Notes: generated by a model not told the origin, from the letters alone. Shown: positions 8,108-17,621, counted from the stretch's first letter. The stretch: 56,244 nt of DNA from Brochothrix campestris FSL F6-1037 (GCF_000525915.1 NZ_AODH01000016.1:1-56244); one strand, 5' to 3'. Numbers and translations are program-made.

Positions 8108-9079
8108 TTAGTTTGTTAAAGGTTGGTCATTAACAGCGCCTGTTTTTTGAAAACGTTCATCTGTCTTGAGTAAAGAGGGTTGTTTTTCAATCGCTCGCAA
8201 TGCTTCGAACGAGGCAAGTGCGACTTCAACTTGCTTATCGGTCGGCTCTTTTGTTGTAAGCAGCTGTAACCATAAACCAGGGTAACCTAAGTATTTTAAT
8301 AGCGGTAGCTGCCGGCATTTATTCGTTGCTTGCAATACTTCAAATGAGATACCCATTACTACAGGGATTAGTAAAATACGCGACAGTAACCGGAGCCAAA
8401 AAGGGTCGGTCGGAAAAAAGAAGTAGACGAACATCCCGATAATGACCGTGAATAAAATGAAGCTTGAACCACAACGATAATGGAGTCGAGTCGCTTTTTG
8501 GACATTCGCAACCGTCATTGCTTGTCCACTTTCGTAACAGTTGATGACCTTATGTTCCGAGCCGTGGTATTGAAAAATCGTTTTAATTAATTTTGTTTGC
8601 GAAACGATTAGTAAATAGCCGACTAACAGGCTTAATTTAAAGACACTTTCTAAAATGATTTGCGTGGCGTGACCGGGGAAAATCGGCTTTAGTATTCCCG
8701 CGATAAAGACAGGGATAAGTGTCAACGCGAATTTAGCAAACAGAAAGGTAATGATACCTAACAACGCCACCAGGACGTATACCCCCGTATCGATTAGTTT
8801 TGAACGTGATTTTTCAGGTGCTACTTCATCGACTTCTTGTTGTTCAGCCGAAAAAGTTAGATGCTTACCGCCAACCTTAGTAGACTCAATTAACGCGATA
8901 ATCCCACGAACGAAGGGGATTTTTTTTAAGCGTCTGGCCCAGTTAGGGGACTGACGTTCTAAGTAATAGTAGGTCAGGCTGTCATCGGGGAGACGGACGG
9001 CAGTCACGGTATGTTTACCCGTGCCAAACATGACGCCTTCAACAACAGCTTGACCACCATAAACACTTTTAGGTTCCAT
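8108..9079 (-). CDS. yqhQ: DUF1385 multi-pass membrane protein YqhQ
   Basis: The start at 9079 is chosen because AAAGGAG lies nine bases upstream and the protein then begins MEPKSVYGGQAVVEGVMF, the family's usual N-terminus. The 323-residue protein has the conserved GGQAVVEGVM, HGSEHK and NCYESG segments and several hydrophobic spans in the middle. DUF1385 proteins have been called predicted metal-dependent enzymes, but no activity is settled. An eight-base A/T run in LKKIPF is read in frame here, unlike the disrupted genes elsewhere. It is divergent from the downstream peptidase gene. Confidence 0.85.
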   Translation of the reverse strand: MEPKSVYGGQAVVEGVMFGTGKHTVTAVRLPDDSLTYYYLERQSPNWARRLKKIPFVRGIIALIESTKVGGKHLTFSAEQQEVDEVAPEKSRSKLIDTGVYVLVALLGIITFLFAKFALTLIPVFIAGILKPIFPGHATQIILESVFKLSLLVGYLLIVSQTKLIKTIFQYHGSEHKVINCYESGQAMTVANVQKATRLHYRCGSSFILFTVIIGMFVYFFFPTDPFWLRLLSRILLIPVVMGISFEVLQATNKCRQLPLLKYLGYPGLWLQLLTTKEPTDKQVEVALASFEALRAIEKQPSLLKTDERFQKTGAVNDQPLTN

Positions 9080-9254
9080 GCAATGATGCTCCTTTACTTT
9101 ATAAAATCTACTGTTAAGTATAGCATATCTGAGGCAGATTACGGCCGTCTGATGGTTAATCCCTCTAAAAAAACAGGCTTTTGTGAATATTCGCACTTTG
9201 ATGAAGTTATGATATAATAAAGCAGAAAATAAGACGACGACAGGAGATGCTGAC

Positions 9255-10316
9255 ATGGAGAGATTAACAAACATACGACAAGCAATGAAGAGTAAAGCAA
9301 TCGAGGCCTTATTGTTAACGAGTCCTTATAACTTACGCTATGCTACTGGATTTACAGGCTCGACTGGTATCGCCTTAATTACGCTAGAAGCGGCCTACTT
9401 TATTACTGATTTTCGCTACACAGAACAAGCGGCGGAAGAATGCCAAGACTTTGAGATTGTTGAGCAACACTCGAGTATGTACGCCGAAGCAAATAAGTGT
9501 TTAGCGCAGCATCAGCTCGCAACCGTTCATTTCGAGTCCGATTTTGTGAGCATGACGTTGTATAAGACATTGCAATCGACTTTTACGGCTACATTAGAAC
9601 CAGTAAGTGGTGTGATTGAGCCGTTACGAATGATTAAAACACCAGCTGAAATCGCGATTGTCAAACAGGCAATTGCAATTAGCGACCAAGCGTTTACTGA
9701 TATTCTTAATTTTATTCGACCAGGAGTGACAGAGCAAGAAGTATCAAATGAATTGTTATTTAACATGATGCGTCAAGGCGCAACCGGTGCTTCGTTTGAT
9801 ACGATTGTGGCTTCAGGTCATCGTTCAGCGATGCCACATGGTGTTGCCTCAAATAAGGTAATTGAAACAGGAGATTTTGTTACCCTTGATTTTGGGTGTT
9901 ACTACAATGGTTATGTATCAGATATGACTCGGACGATTGCAGTCGGTCAACCGAGCGCGCAATTACGCGAAATTTATGATGTCACTCTGGCGGCGAACGA
10001 AGCTGTTATTCAACAAATTAAAGCAGGGATGACGGGTGTGGCTGTTGATAAGATTGCACGTGATGTTATTAGTAAAGCTGGTTATGGCGATGCGTTTGGC
10101 CATTCACTAGGTCATGGCATTGGCTTGGAAATTCATGAAGGCCCTAACGCCTCAATGAAATCAACACATGTGCTACAACCCGGCCATATTATCACGGATG
10201 AGCCTGGTATTTATTTGCCAGGTGTTGGTGGTGTAAGGATTGAAGATGATATTCTCATTAAAGAAGACGGGATTGAAGTATTAACACAGTCATCGAAAAA
10301 ATTACTTGTTTTATAG
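9255..10316 (+). CDS. Xaa-Pro peptidase, M24 family (YqhT/PepQ-like)
   Basis: The 353-residue protein has an N-terminal creatinase-type domain (1-125) and a pita-bread M24 domain. The five metal ligands are visible: Asp212 (LDFG), Asp223 (SDMTRT), His287 (GHGIG), Glu316 (DEPGIY) and Glu330 (RIEDD). It would cleave Xaa-Pro bonds in cytosolic peptides. In Bacillus and Listeria this gene is followed by efp and then accB; here efp is absent and a terminator follows the peptidase. An extended -10 (TGATATAAT, about 9210-9218) lies upstream. Confidence 0.9.
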   Translation: MERLTNIRQAMKSKAIEALLLTSPYNLRYATGFTGSTGIALITLEAAYFITDFRYTEQAAEECQDFEIVEQHSSMYAEANKCLAQHQLATVHFESDFVSMTLYKTLQSTFTATLEPVSGVIEPLRMIKTPAEIAIVKQAIAISDQAFTDILNFIRPGVTEQEVSNELLFNMMRQGATGASFDTIVASGHRSAMPHGVASNKVIETGDFVTLDFGCYYNGYVSDMTRTIAVGQPSAQLREIYDVTLAANEAVIQQIKAGMTGVAVDKIARDVISKAGYGDAFGHSLGHGIGLEIHEGPNASMKSTHVLQPGHIITDEPGIYLPGVGGVRIEDDILIKEDGIEVLTQSSKKLLVL

Positions 10317-10334
10317 TCTATTGACCAATCGTAC

Positions 10335-10382
10335 AAAAACTGTTCTTGTTAACTAGAAATAGTTGTCGAGAACAGTTTTTAT
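10335..10382 (+). terminator. Terminator after the Xaa-Pro peptidase
   Basis: AAAAACTGTTCT pairs with AGAACAGTTTTT around a loop of about 22 bases and is followed by T-rich sequence. It separates the peptidase gene from the accB operon. Confidence 0.8.
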
Positions 10383-10401
10383 TTAAATATATGTCAAAAT
10401 G

Positions 10402-10410
10402 TGCTAGAAT
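10402..10410 (+). promoter_or_regulatory. Likely promoter of the accB-accC-yqhY-nusB operon
   Basis: TGCTAGAAT is an extended -10 box about 95 bases before the accB ATG and after the preceding terminator. The -35 region (TTTAAA about 17 bases upstream) is weak. No FapR-type palindrome is evident here. Confidence 0.45.
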
Positions 10411-10505
10411 TAAGCGGAGAATGTCCACGAAAAGTGGTATATTAGATGTGGCGTATGTCTATCAGACGCGTAAAAATTTTAGAAGAACATAAGGGAGTGC
10501 ATATA

Positions 10506-10949
10506 ATGTTAACACTGAAAGAGATTAAAGAACTTGTCGCGGTCATTGATAACTCATCTTTGACTGAATTTGCCTACAAAACAGAGCAAGGTGAAGTTGT
10601 ACTTAAGAAAGAAACACAAATTGTTGCAGCGACACCTGTTGCACAAACGATGGCAGCACCAACGCCAATTGCTACTATAAGTGAAACAGCAGCGCCTGTT
10701 GAAGTAGTAGGAACTGCAATTCAATCACCGATGGTCGGAACATTTTATAGTGCCTCTAACCCTGAATCGCCTGCTTTTGTTAAGGTCGGTGACCGTGTGT
10801 CTAAAGGGCAAGTTGTTTGTATTATTGAAGCAATGAAATTGTTTAATGAAATTAAATCTGATGTAGATGGTGTCGTTGTCGAAGTGCTTGCTGAGAGCGG
10901 ACAACTTGTTGAATTTGATCAACCACTATTTAAAATTAAAGAAAACTAA
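10506..10949 (+). CDS. accB: Acetyl-CoA carboxylase biotin carboxyl carrier protein
   Basis: The 147-residue protein has a variable Ala/Pro/Thr-rich linker at about 37-70 and a C-terminal biotinyl domain with EAMKLFNEI, where Lys111 carries biotin. It passes carboxyl groups between biotin carboxylase and the carboxyltransferase to make malonyl-CoA for fatty acid synthesis. The ATG at 10506 is preferred since GGGAG lies seven to ten bases upstream. accC begins 12 bp after the stop. The carboxyltransferase genes accA and accD are not in this window. Confidence 0.95.
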   Translation: MLTLKEIKELVAVIDNSSLTEFAYKTEQGEVVLKKETQIVAATPVAQTMAAPTPIATISETAAPVEVVGTAIQSPMVGTFYSASNPESPAFVKVGDRVSKGQVVCIIEAMKLFNEIKSDVDGVVVEVLAESGQLVEFDQPLFKIKEN

Positions 10950-10961
10950 GGGGACGACAAA

Positions 10962-12317
10962 ATGATTAAGCGTATTTTAATTGCTAACCGTGGAGAAATC
11001 GCTGTTCGAATTATTCGTGCCTGCAAGGAACTTGATATTGAGAGCGTGGCTATTTATTCAACAGCAGATAAAGAAGCGCTGCATGTTCAATTAGCAGACG
11101 AAGCATACTGTGTTGGACCAGCACCATCAACTGAAAGCTACTTAAACACAAGTAGTATTATTAGTGTTGCTAAACTAACAAACTGTGATGCGATCCATCC
11201 CGGATATGGCTTCTTATCAGAAAATCCGGATTTTGCTGAAATTTGCCGTGAGTGTAAACTGATTTTCATCGGTCCTTCACCCGAAGCAATTTCACAAATG
11301 GGAACAAAAGATGAGGCCCGTGAAACGATGCGTGCCGCTGGTGTACCAGTTGTACCAGGGTCTGTTGGCATTGTAGCAAGTATTGAAGATGCTCGTGAAA
11401 TCGCCGAAGGCATTGGTTACCCTGTCATTATTAAGGCAACAGCCGGTGGTGGTGGTAAAGGTATCCGTGTCGCTTATGATGAAGCAGAACTTATCGAAGG
11501 CGTTCAAATCACGCAAAAAGAAGCAGCGGCTGCCTTTGGTAATCCAGGTGTGTATCTTGAAAAATTCATCGAGGACTTCCGTCACGTTGAAATTCAAGTA
11601 TTAGCCGATAATTTTGGGAATGCCGTATACGTTGGTGAACGTGATTGTACCGTGCAACGTCGGATGCAAAAATTGATTGAAGAATGTCCATCGCCAGCAT
11701 TAACTGATGCGTTACGCGCGGAAATGGGAACAGCAGCTGTGAAAGCAGCCTTAGCGGTTGATTATTCTGGTGCGGGAACGATTGAATTTATTTTTGACCA
11801 TCATCAAAACAAATTTTATTTCATGGAGATGAATACACGTATTCAAGTCGAACATCCCGTGACGGAATTAGTTTATGGTATTGATTTGATCAAAGAAATG
11901 ATTTCTATTGCGAATAATAATCCGTTGAGTGTGACTCAAGCAGACCTTAAGAGTAACGGTTGGGCGATTGAATGTCGTATTAACGCGGAAGATGCGAGCA
12001 ACAACTTTATGCCATCAGCGGGCTTGATTAATTTTTATCTACCGCCAGGAGGCTATGGTGTTCGTATTGATTCAGCTGTTTATCCAGGCTATAAAATTCC
12101 GCCTTACTATGACTCAATGATTGCAAAATTAATTGTGCATGGTGCGACACGTGAAGAAGCCATTGCCCGTATGAAACGTGCGTTAGCTGAATTTAGCATC
12201 GAAGGCGTTAAAACAACGATTCCGTTCCATCAACGAGTGCTAAAACATGAAAAATTCATCGATGCTGATTTTAATACGAAATTTTTAGAAACATACGATG
12301 TAATGAATGATAACTAA
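10962..12317 (+). CDS. accC: Acetyl-CoA carboxylase, biotin carboxylase subunit
   Basis: This 451-residue enzyme carboxylates the biotin on AccB using ATP and bicarbonate. It has the biotin carboxylase N-domain (ILIANRGEIAVRIIRA at the start), an ATP-grasp domain with the glycine-rich AGGGGKGIR loop near 163-171, the MEMNTRIQVEHPVTE active-site strand, and the C-terminal domain beginning near ECRINAED. Length is the family's normal one. It sits between accB and yqhY, as in Bacillus. Confidence 0.97.
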   Translation: MIKRILIANRGEIAVRIIRACKELDIESVAIYSTADKEALHVQLADEAYCVGPAPSTESYLNTSSIISVAKLTNCDAIHPGYGFLSENPDFAEICRECKLIFIGPSPEAISQMGTKDEARETMRAAGVPVVPGSVGIVASIEDAREIAEGIGYPVIIKATAGGGGKGIRVAYDEAELIEGVQITQKEAAAAFGNPGVYLEKFIEDFRHVEIQVLADNFGNAVYVGERDCTVQRRMQKLIEECPSPALTDALRAEMGTAAVKAALAVDYSGAGTIEFIFDHHQNKFYFMEMNTRIQVEHPVTELVYGIDLIKEMISIANNNPLSVTQADLKSNGWAIECRINAEDASNNFMPSAGLINFYLPPGGYGVRIDSAVYPGYKIPPYYDSMIAKLIVHGATREEAIARMKRALAEFSIEGVKTTIPFHQRVLKHEKFIDADFNTKFLETYDVMNDN

Positions 12318-12337
12318 TAAATTTGGAGGTGAAGCGA

Positions 12338-12700
12338 ATGGTACAAGCGCTAAATCATGAAGAATTAGGTCAGGTGGAAGTCGCACCTGAAGTCCTTGGG
12401 GTCATTGCCAGTATTGCTGCTAGTGAGGTTGAGGGTGTTGTCGATATGCACGGAACTTTTTATAATGCACTCGCCGAAAAATTTGGGCGTGTAAATTATA
12501 CAAAAGGTGTTAAAATAGATATGATAAATGATGCGATCGTTGTGGATGTCTATGTTACAGTTGCCTATGGTAAAGCAATTCCACTTGTGGCCGAAGCAGT
12601 TCAAGAAAATGTTCAATCAACGATATACACAATGACAAATCTTGACATCCGAGAAGTCAATATTCATGTGGTAGATATTCAAATTGTAAAACATGCTTAA
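12338..12700 (+). CDS. yqhY: Asp23/Gls24-family protein YqhY
   Basis: The 120-residue protein is an Asp23 (DUF322) family member: it has the VAPEVLGVIASIAASEVEGV start and the VDVYVTVAYGKAIP core. In Bacillus, YqhY lies in the acc operon and affects acetyl-CoA carboxylase activity or its regulation. The start at 12338 follows GGAGGTGA with good spacing. It comes 20 bp after accC and 41 bp before nusB. Confidence 0.9.
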   Translation: MVQALNHEELGQVEVAPEVLGVIASIAASEVEGVVDMHGTFYNALAEKFGRVNYTKGVKIDMINDAIVVDVYVTVAYGKAIPLVAEAVQENVQSTIYTMTNLDIREVNIHVVDIQIVKHA

Positions 12701-12741
12701 CAAGCAAAACGAGAGCATGTAAATAGAGGAGAAAAGAAGAA

Positions 12742-13134
12742 ATGAAAAGACGTGAAGCACGTGAGAAAGCGGTTCAAATTTTATTCCAATTCAACTTTGA
12801 TAAAGAGTTAACAGTCGAATTAGCCATTAATAACGTGACATCAGAACCTGATGAGTATTTAGTTAGCCTTGTTAAAGGGACGTTGGCAAAAGAAGCTGAA
12901 CTCGATGAAATTATTAAAGCCCATCTTGTTAAATGGCGCATTGAGCGGATTAACAAAGTCGATTTAGCGATTTTACGCATTGCAACCTACGAATTGCTCT
13001 TTGATAAGGAAACACCTACAAATGTTGTTATTAACGAAGCAATCGATTTATCACGTTTATTTGGCGATGATCAATCGCGTAAATTTGTTAACGGCATGAT
13101 GTCTAACATCGCAGCAGCTATCGACGAACAGTAA
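12742..13134 (+). CDS. nusB: Transcription antitermination factor NusB
   Basis: The 130-residue all-helical protein begins MKRREAREKAVQILFQFNF and contains KVDLAILRIATYELLF and VINEAIDLSRLFGDDQSRKF, typical of NusB. It binds boxA RNA with S10 (NusE) and acts in rRNA antitermination. It is in its normal place between yqhY and folD. Confidence 0.95.
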   Translation: MKRREAREKAVQILFQFNFDKELTVELAINNVTSEPDEYLVSLVKGTLAKEAELDEIIKAHLVKWRIERINKVDLAILRIATYELLFDKETPTNVVINEAIDLSRLFGDDQSRKFVNGMMSNIAAAIDEQ

Positions 13135-13187
13135 CAACTAAGAACGATACTTTACACAATTAACCGAATTGAATGGGGGACGAATAC

Positions 13188-14039
13188 ATGGGTCACATCA
13201 TCAATGGCAAACAGATTGCAGCACAAACGCAAGTATCGATTACAGAACGAATTGAAGCATTTACGGCAGAAACAGGGGTGAAACCTGGTTTAACCGTCGT
13301 ACTTGTCGGTGAAGATCAGGCATCACAGGTCTATGTGCGTAATAAAGAAAAACGCGCAGTTGCTGCGGGGATTAATTCAGCAGTTATCCGTTTAGAGGCG
13401 ACAACCTCTGAAGCAGAATTGTTAGCGGTGGTTGAACAATTGAATCAAGCTGAAGAGGTTCACGGTATTTTAGTGCAGTTACCGTTACCAAAAACAATCG
13501 ATGCCGATAAGGTGCTCGATCGTATATCACCGTTAAAAGATGTCGATGGGTTTCATCCAATCAACGTCGGTAATTTGGCAATTGGCAAAGAAGCGTTTGT
13601 TCCATGTACACCAGCCGGAATTATTCGGTTGATAAAATCAACAGGCGAAACAATTGCTGGCAAAGAAGCGGTTGTAGTTGGCCGTAGTAATATCGTTGGT
13701 AAACCCGTTGCGCAACTGTTGTTGCAAGAGAATGCAACGGTAACGATTGCGCATTCACGGACTACTGATTTAGCGGCAGTCACAAAACGGGCCGATATTT
13801 TAGTTGTAGCGACCGGTTTAGCGAAGTTCATTAAAAAAGAACACCTTAAACCAGGAGCAATTGTAATTGATGTTGGTATGGATCGTGATGAAAACAACAG
13901 GCTCTGTGGCGATGTTGATTTTGATGACTGTATTGATGTTGCTGGTTACCTTACACCAGTACCGGGTGGCGTTGGTCCGATGACAATTACAATGTTGTTA
14001 GAAAATACCTTGATTTCAGCCGAACGTCATACAAACTAA
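13188..14039 (+). CDS. folD: Bifunctional methylenetetrahydrofolate dehydrogenase/cyclohydrolase FolD
   Basis: FolD interconverts 5,10-methylene-THF and 10-formyl-THF, using NADP. The 283-residue protein has YVRNKEKRA with the catalytic Tyr and Lys, GILVQLPLP, a GRSNIVGKP nucleotide-binding loop and PGGVGPMT near the end. The ATG at 13188 has GGGGGA seven bases upstream; the ATG at 13173 overlaps that site. The xseA/xseB genes that usually follow folD in Bacillales are absent; a terminator ends the block. Confidence 0.96.
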   Translation: MGHIINGKQIAAQTQVSITERIEAFTAETGVKPGLTVVLVGEDQASQVYVRNKEKRAVAAGINSAVIRLEATTSEAELLAVVEQLNQAEEVHGILVQLPLPKTIDADKVLDRISPLKDVDGFHPINVGNLAIGKEAFVPCTPAGIIRLIKSTGETIAGKEAVVVGRSNIVGKPVAQLLLQENATVTIAHSRTTDLAAVTKRADILVVATGLAKFIKKEHLKPGAIVIDVGMDRDENNRLCGDVDFDDCIDVAGYLTPVPGGVGPMTITMLLENTLISAERHTN

Positions 14040-14063
14040 AGTAAAAAGAACCGTTTAAACTTC

Positions 14064-14101
14064 AAAAAAGGCCACTCTCAATAATGAGAGTGGCCTTTTT
14101 G
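14064..14101 (+). terminator. Terminator between folD and the nnrD-like gene
   Basis: AAAAAGGCCACTCTC, a loop of AATAAT-type sequence, and GAGAGTGGCCTTTTT form a near-perfect stem with A and T runs on both sides, so it can act on both convergent transcripts. Confidence 0.92.
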
Positions 14102-14104
14102 GTG

Positions 14105-14953
14105 TCACCTGTTTTTATTTTGACTGATAAGCTGTGCACGGCAGATTTTTTTGATGAAACGTGGTAAGGCGTTATTAATATCCGATGGCCGTACCGTATG
14201 CTGAGTGTTTTTTAGGTCATTTAATAGACGAGTGTACAAATAAGTAGCGACTAAGGTTGCTTTTATTGGATAAGGTAACTGACTACAAAAGCCAGCAATA
14301 AGACCAGCTAGGCTGTCAGGGATATCGTCGGCTAATCCATCAGCACAAGCGATAGCACTGTAATACACCTCGTCATCAGTGCACACAACCAATTGTCTTT
14401 CTTTTAAAACAATAATAGCAGCGAGACGTTTTTGTTCAATTCGGAGTGAAAGAGGGGTCTGTTTACGGGTGTTGTGTTTTGCTAAATGGCGCCAAGTGCT
14501 CGCTTTAGGTGTTATTATGACCTTCTTTGTCAGTAGACGTGGTTCGAGGAGGCTATAAAGGGCAATGGCGTCATCGTCTAAGATTAATGTTTGTTGAGCT
14601 GTCACGTGTTCACAAACTACTTCGAAGACGGATTTTGCGTATTTATCGAGTCCCAGACCAGGTCCAATTAAGATGATGGCGGCCTTCTTGACAGCTACTA
14701 ATAAATCAGCTGTGTTCATAAAGGAGAGCGTTTGACATTCTGGTAACAGATGTCTAAATGACGCACGAACATTTTGTGAAACGGCAACTGTCGTTGCTCC
14801 AGCACCAGCCTGAATGCAAGCTTGAGCGGCAAGAATGGTGCTTCCACCAGCCTTTTCACAACCGCCAACGATTAGAATCGCTCTTTTCTTATACTTGTGG
14901 CGCTTTATTTCTAAAAAGTAGGCATCGATTAGCTGTTGATTTAACTGTTTCAT
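14105..14953 (-). CDS. ADP-dependent NAD(P)H-hydrate dehydratase-like protein (YjeF C-terminal/ribokinase fold)
   Basis: The 282-residue protein resembles the stand-alone C-terminal YjeF domain (NnrD), which repairs hydrated NAD(P)H. Matching segments are GGCEKAGGSTILAAQA (nucleotide loop), IGPGLG, LDDDAIALY, ITPKASTWRHL and ADGLADDIPDSLAGLIAGF. The last replaces the usual GN-x-GMA-T-(G/T)GTGDVLaG. The catalytic Asp seems kept but the glycine pattern is degraded, so activity or substrate may differ. No NnrE epimerase is adjacent. The gene is alone on the minus strand. Confidence 0.7.
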   Translation of the reverse strand: MKQLNQQLIDAYFLEIKRHKYKKRAILIVGGCEKAGGSTILAAQACIQAGAGATTVAVSQNVRASFRHLLPECQTLSFMNTADLLVAVKKAAIILIGPGLGLDKYAKSVFEVVCEHVTAQQTLILDDDAIALYSLLEPRLLTKKVIITPKASTWRHLAKHNTRKQTPLSLRIEQKRLAAIIVLKERQLVVCTDDEVYYSAIACADGLADDIPDSLAGLIAGFCSQLPYPIKATLVATYLYTRLLNDLKNTQHTVRPSDINNALPRFIKKICRAQLISQNKNR

Positions 14954-15127
14954 AGTAGGCTCCTTTCAGATTAATCGAACTGTTTATCAGTGAAGTATAA
15001 GCTAAAAAAATGAGGTCAAACAGTCAATGTGTATCATTGTTAAAAAAATTAGATTATTCATGCGAAAACGTGTAAAATAAAGGGGTATCATGTAGATGAT
15101 GAATGTAGAGAGAATGGGGAGATTGAG

Positions 15128-16537
15128 ATGACAAACATAAACTGGAAACAAGAGGTTGAGTCTCGTCAAGATGCAATGCTCGAAGACTTAAAAGACCTTT
15201 TACGTATCCGTAGTGTACGTGAAGATGATAAAGCAACAGCAGGCGCTCCATTTGGGCCTGGTCCAAAAGCAGCTCTTGATTTTATGATGGCAATGGGCGA
15301 AAAAGATGGCTTCACAACAAAAGTAATCGAAGATGTCGCAGGACATATCGAATACGGACAAGGTGAAGAAATTGTCGGTATTTTAGGTCACGTCGATGTT
15401 GTTCCGGAAGGCAACGGTTGGGAATCTGCACCATATGAACCAGAAATGCGTGATGGTAAATTATTTGCCCGTGGTGTCAGCGATGATAAAGGGCCAACAA
15501 TGGCAGCCTACTATGGTCTTAAAATCATCAAAGAACTTGGCTTACCGGTTTCTAAAAAAATTCGTTTCTTTATCGGTTCAGATGAAGAAAGTGGCATGAG
15601 CTGCTTGAAAACGTATCTTAAAAATGAACAAATGCCAACAATTGCTTTTGCGCCTGATGCAGAGTTTCCGATTATCAATACTGAAAAAGGGATTTCATCA
15701 GTCGATGTTTCATTCGAAAATAACCGACCAGCAGAAAAAGGCGAGTTTGAATTAGAAGCATTTACAGCAGGTGAACGTTATAACATGGTTGCCGCAGACG
15801 CTAGTGCAACATTAACAAAAGTTGGTGACACAGCATCAATGATGGTTGCTTTCAATAAATACATCGACGCTAATACTGCATTAGAAGGTTCAATTGAAGC
15901 AACAGATGATACAATCACAGTATCAGTCATTGGTAAATCAGCTCATGCAATGGAACCACGTAACGGTGTTAACGCAGGTTTAGCGTTGTTACATTTCTTG
16001 TCAGGCTATGATATTGCTGGATCAGCGAACGACTTTGTATCGTTTGCAATGAAATATTTATATGATGACACGCGCGCAGAACACTTTGGTATTGCGGCAG
16101 AAGACGAGTCAGGTGATTTAACAATGAACGTCGGCTTATTATCATTTGGCAAAGATGGCGGTAAATTCGGTTTGAACTTCCGTTACCCGTACACATTCGA
16201 TATGCCTACAGCTAAAGATGCGATTGCTGCAAAAGCAACAGCCTTTAACGGTAGCATCACTTTATTTGAAGATGAAAAACCATCACATGTCGATGGAGAT
16301 TCATTCTTAGTAAGCACATTAGCGAAAGTATATGAAAAAGAAACGGGCGAAAAATCAGAATTGTTATCAATTGGTGGCGGCACATACGCACGTTACTTAA
16401 CAGAAGCGGTTGCTTTTGGAGCGGCATTCCCAGGATCAGTTGATACAATGCACCAAAAAAATGAGTTCTCAGTATGGGAAGATTTAGTGAAGGCTTCTGT
16501 TATCTATGCTGAAGCGATTTACGAATTAGCAAAATAA
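15128..16537 (+). CDS. pepV: Dipeptidase PepV (M20 family)
   Basis: PepV is a cytosolic zinc dipeptidase with broad specificity. The 469-residue protein has GHVDVVP with His88, ARGVSDDKGP with the bridging Asp119/Asp120, and SDEESGM with Glu153/Glu154, followed by the lid domain and the C-terminal His region (about 425-440). The length matches the family. RBS GGGGAGATTGAG precedes ATG. dat follows 36 bp later, an arrangement also seen in Listeria. Confidence 0.95.
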   Translation: MTNINWKQEVESRQDAMLEDLKDLLRIRSVREDDKATAGAPFGPGPKAALDFMMAMGEKDGFTTKVIEDVAGHIEYGQGEEIVGILGHVDVVPEGNGWESAPYEPEMRDGKLFARGVSDDKGPTMAAYYGLKIIKELGLPVSKKIRFFIGSDEESGMSCLKTYLKNEQMPTIAFAPDAEFPIINTEKGISSVDVSFENNRPAEKGEFELEAFTAGERYNMVAADASATLTKVGDTASMMVAFNKYIDANTALEGSIEATDDTITVSVIGKSAHAMEPRNGVNAGLALLHFLSGYDIAGSANDFVSFAMKYLYDDTRAEHFGIAAEDESGDLTMNVGLLSFGKDGGKFGLNFRYPYTFDMPTAKDAIAAKATAFNGSITLFEDEKPSHVDGDSFLVSTLAKVYEKETGEKSELLSIGGGTYARYLTEAVAFGAAFPGSVDTMHQKNEFSVWEDLVKASVIYAEAIYELAK

Positions 16538-16573
16538 AAGAGGTATCATCATTTTAATAAGGGAGTGAATAGG

Positions 16574-17422
16574 ATGAACGTATTAGTTAAAGATAAAATC
16601 GTTGCAAGTGAAGCAGGTGTTGTGAGCATTGCTGATCGTGGCTATCAGTTTGGTGATGGAATTTATGAAGTGATTCGCGTGCTTAATGGTAAATTATTTA
16701 CCGAAAAAGAACACATGGACCGTTTTTACTCAAGTGCTGAGAAAATGGAACTTGTTATACCTTATACGCGTGAAAAACTCACGGGTCTTATTTATGACTT
16801 GATTAAAGCAAATAATGTGATTGACGGTCATGTGTATTTTCAATTGACACGTGGGAATCAAGATCCACGTAATCATGCGTTTAACGATGACGCTGAAGGA
16901 ATTATCACCGGCCAAACAAAAGCTTATCCCCGTGATATGAAAATGTTAGAAGAAGGTGTTACTGCTATTACAGCCGATGATATTCGTTGGTTACGTTGTG
17001 ATATCAAAACATTGAACCTGATTGGCAACTGTATGGCAAAAACAAAGGCACAACGTGCAGGTGCTGAAGAAGCAATTTTACATCGTGACGGTACAGTGAC
17101 GGAATGTTCATCATCATCACTATTGATTGTTAAAGATGGTGTTGTTAAAACACATCCGCTTACCAACTTGATTTTGCCAGGAATTACTCGTATCGTAATT
17201 ATGGAAGCAATTGCTGCGGCTAATATTCCAGTTGTGGAAGAGGCTTTCTCGTTGGAGGAATTGTTTGCAGCGGATGAAGTAATGCTTGCAAGCACAGGGC
17301 ACGATGCAACCCCAATTATTGCGATTGATGGCAAACAAGTTGGCGATGGTAAACGTGGCCCAGTAACAGCCGAAATTCAGCGTTACTATGATTTAAGAAT
17401 TGAAAAAGAGTGTGGCAAATAG
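16574..17422 (+). CDS. dat: D-amino-acid aminotransferase (D-alanine transaminase)
   Basis: This PLP class IV transaminase interconverts D-alanine and 2-oxoglutarate with pyruvate and D-glutamate, supplying cell-wall precursors; racE elsewhere in the window also makes D-glutamate. Features are DRGYQFGDGIYEV at 21-33, QLTRGNQDPRNHAF, and Lys145 in CDIKTLNLIGN as the PLP lysine. The ATG at 16574 is preferred over the GTG at 16565 because GGGAG lies just upstream of that GTG and gives a normal spacing to ATG. Length is 282 residues. Confidence 0.94.
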   Translation: MNVLVKDKIVASEAGVVSIADRGYQFGDGIYEVIRVLNGKLFTEKEHMDRFYSSAEKMELVIPYTREKLTGLIYDLIKANNVIDGHVYFQLTRGNQDPRNHAFNDDAEGIITGQTKAYPRDMKMLEEGVTAITADDIRWLRCDIKTLNLIGNCMAKTKAQRAGAEEAILHRDGTVTECSSSSLLIVKDGVVKTHPLTNLILPGITRIVIMEAIAAANIPVVEEAFSLEELFAADEVMLASTGHDATPIIAIDGKQVGDGKRGPVTAEIQRYYDLRIEKECGK

Positions 17423-17501
17423 ACGACATCTACCTGATGTATGACCGAAAAAACGTTGTTATAGTAAAGAATACAACCAATAAAAGTGTTTAACTTCAGT
17501 C

Positions 17502-17538
17502 TAAAACCACCAGCCTTAAAAGAGCTGGTGGTTTTTTT
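17502..17538 (+). terminator. Terminator after dat
   Basis: AAACCACCAGC pairs with GCTGGTGGTTT around a nine-base loop, followed by a T run. It lies in the 370-bp noncoding gap 17423-17791, whose remaining content is a strong promoter and the ytmP leader. Confidence 0.92.
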
Positions 17539-17621
17539 GTTGCGAAAGAACAACTAGTTTTTTTGAAAAACAGTGAAACTTGCATCTACGGAAACTATTC
17601 AATAATCGAACGTTTGTTGTC

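Noticed and set aside
8881-8935. Expected frameshift at the eight-base T run in yqhQ
   Set aside because: The run reads in frame (RLKKIPFVRG), so the gene is intact.
13553-13897. 114-codon minus-strand open frame opposite folD
   Set aside because: It is a shadow of a conserved gene with no recognisable domain or start signal.
16924-17334. 136-codon minus-strand open frame opposite dat
   Set aside because: It is a shadow frame, rich in Ser, Ile and Ala, without its own start signals; dat is clearly the real gene.
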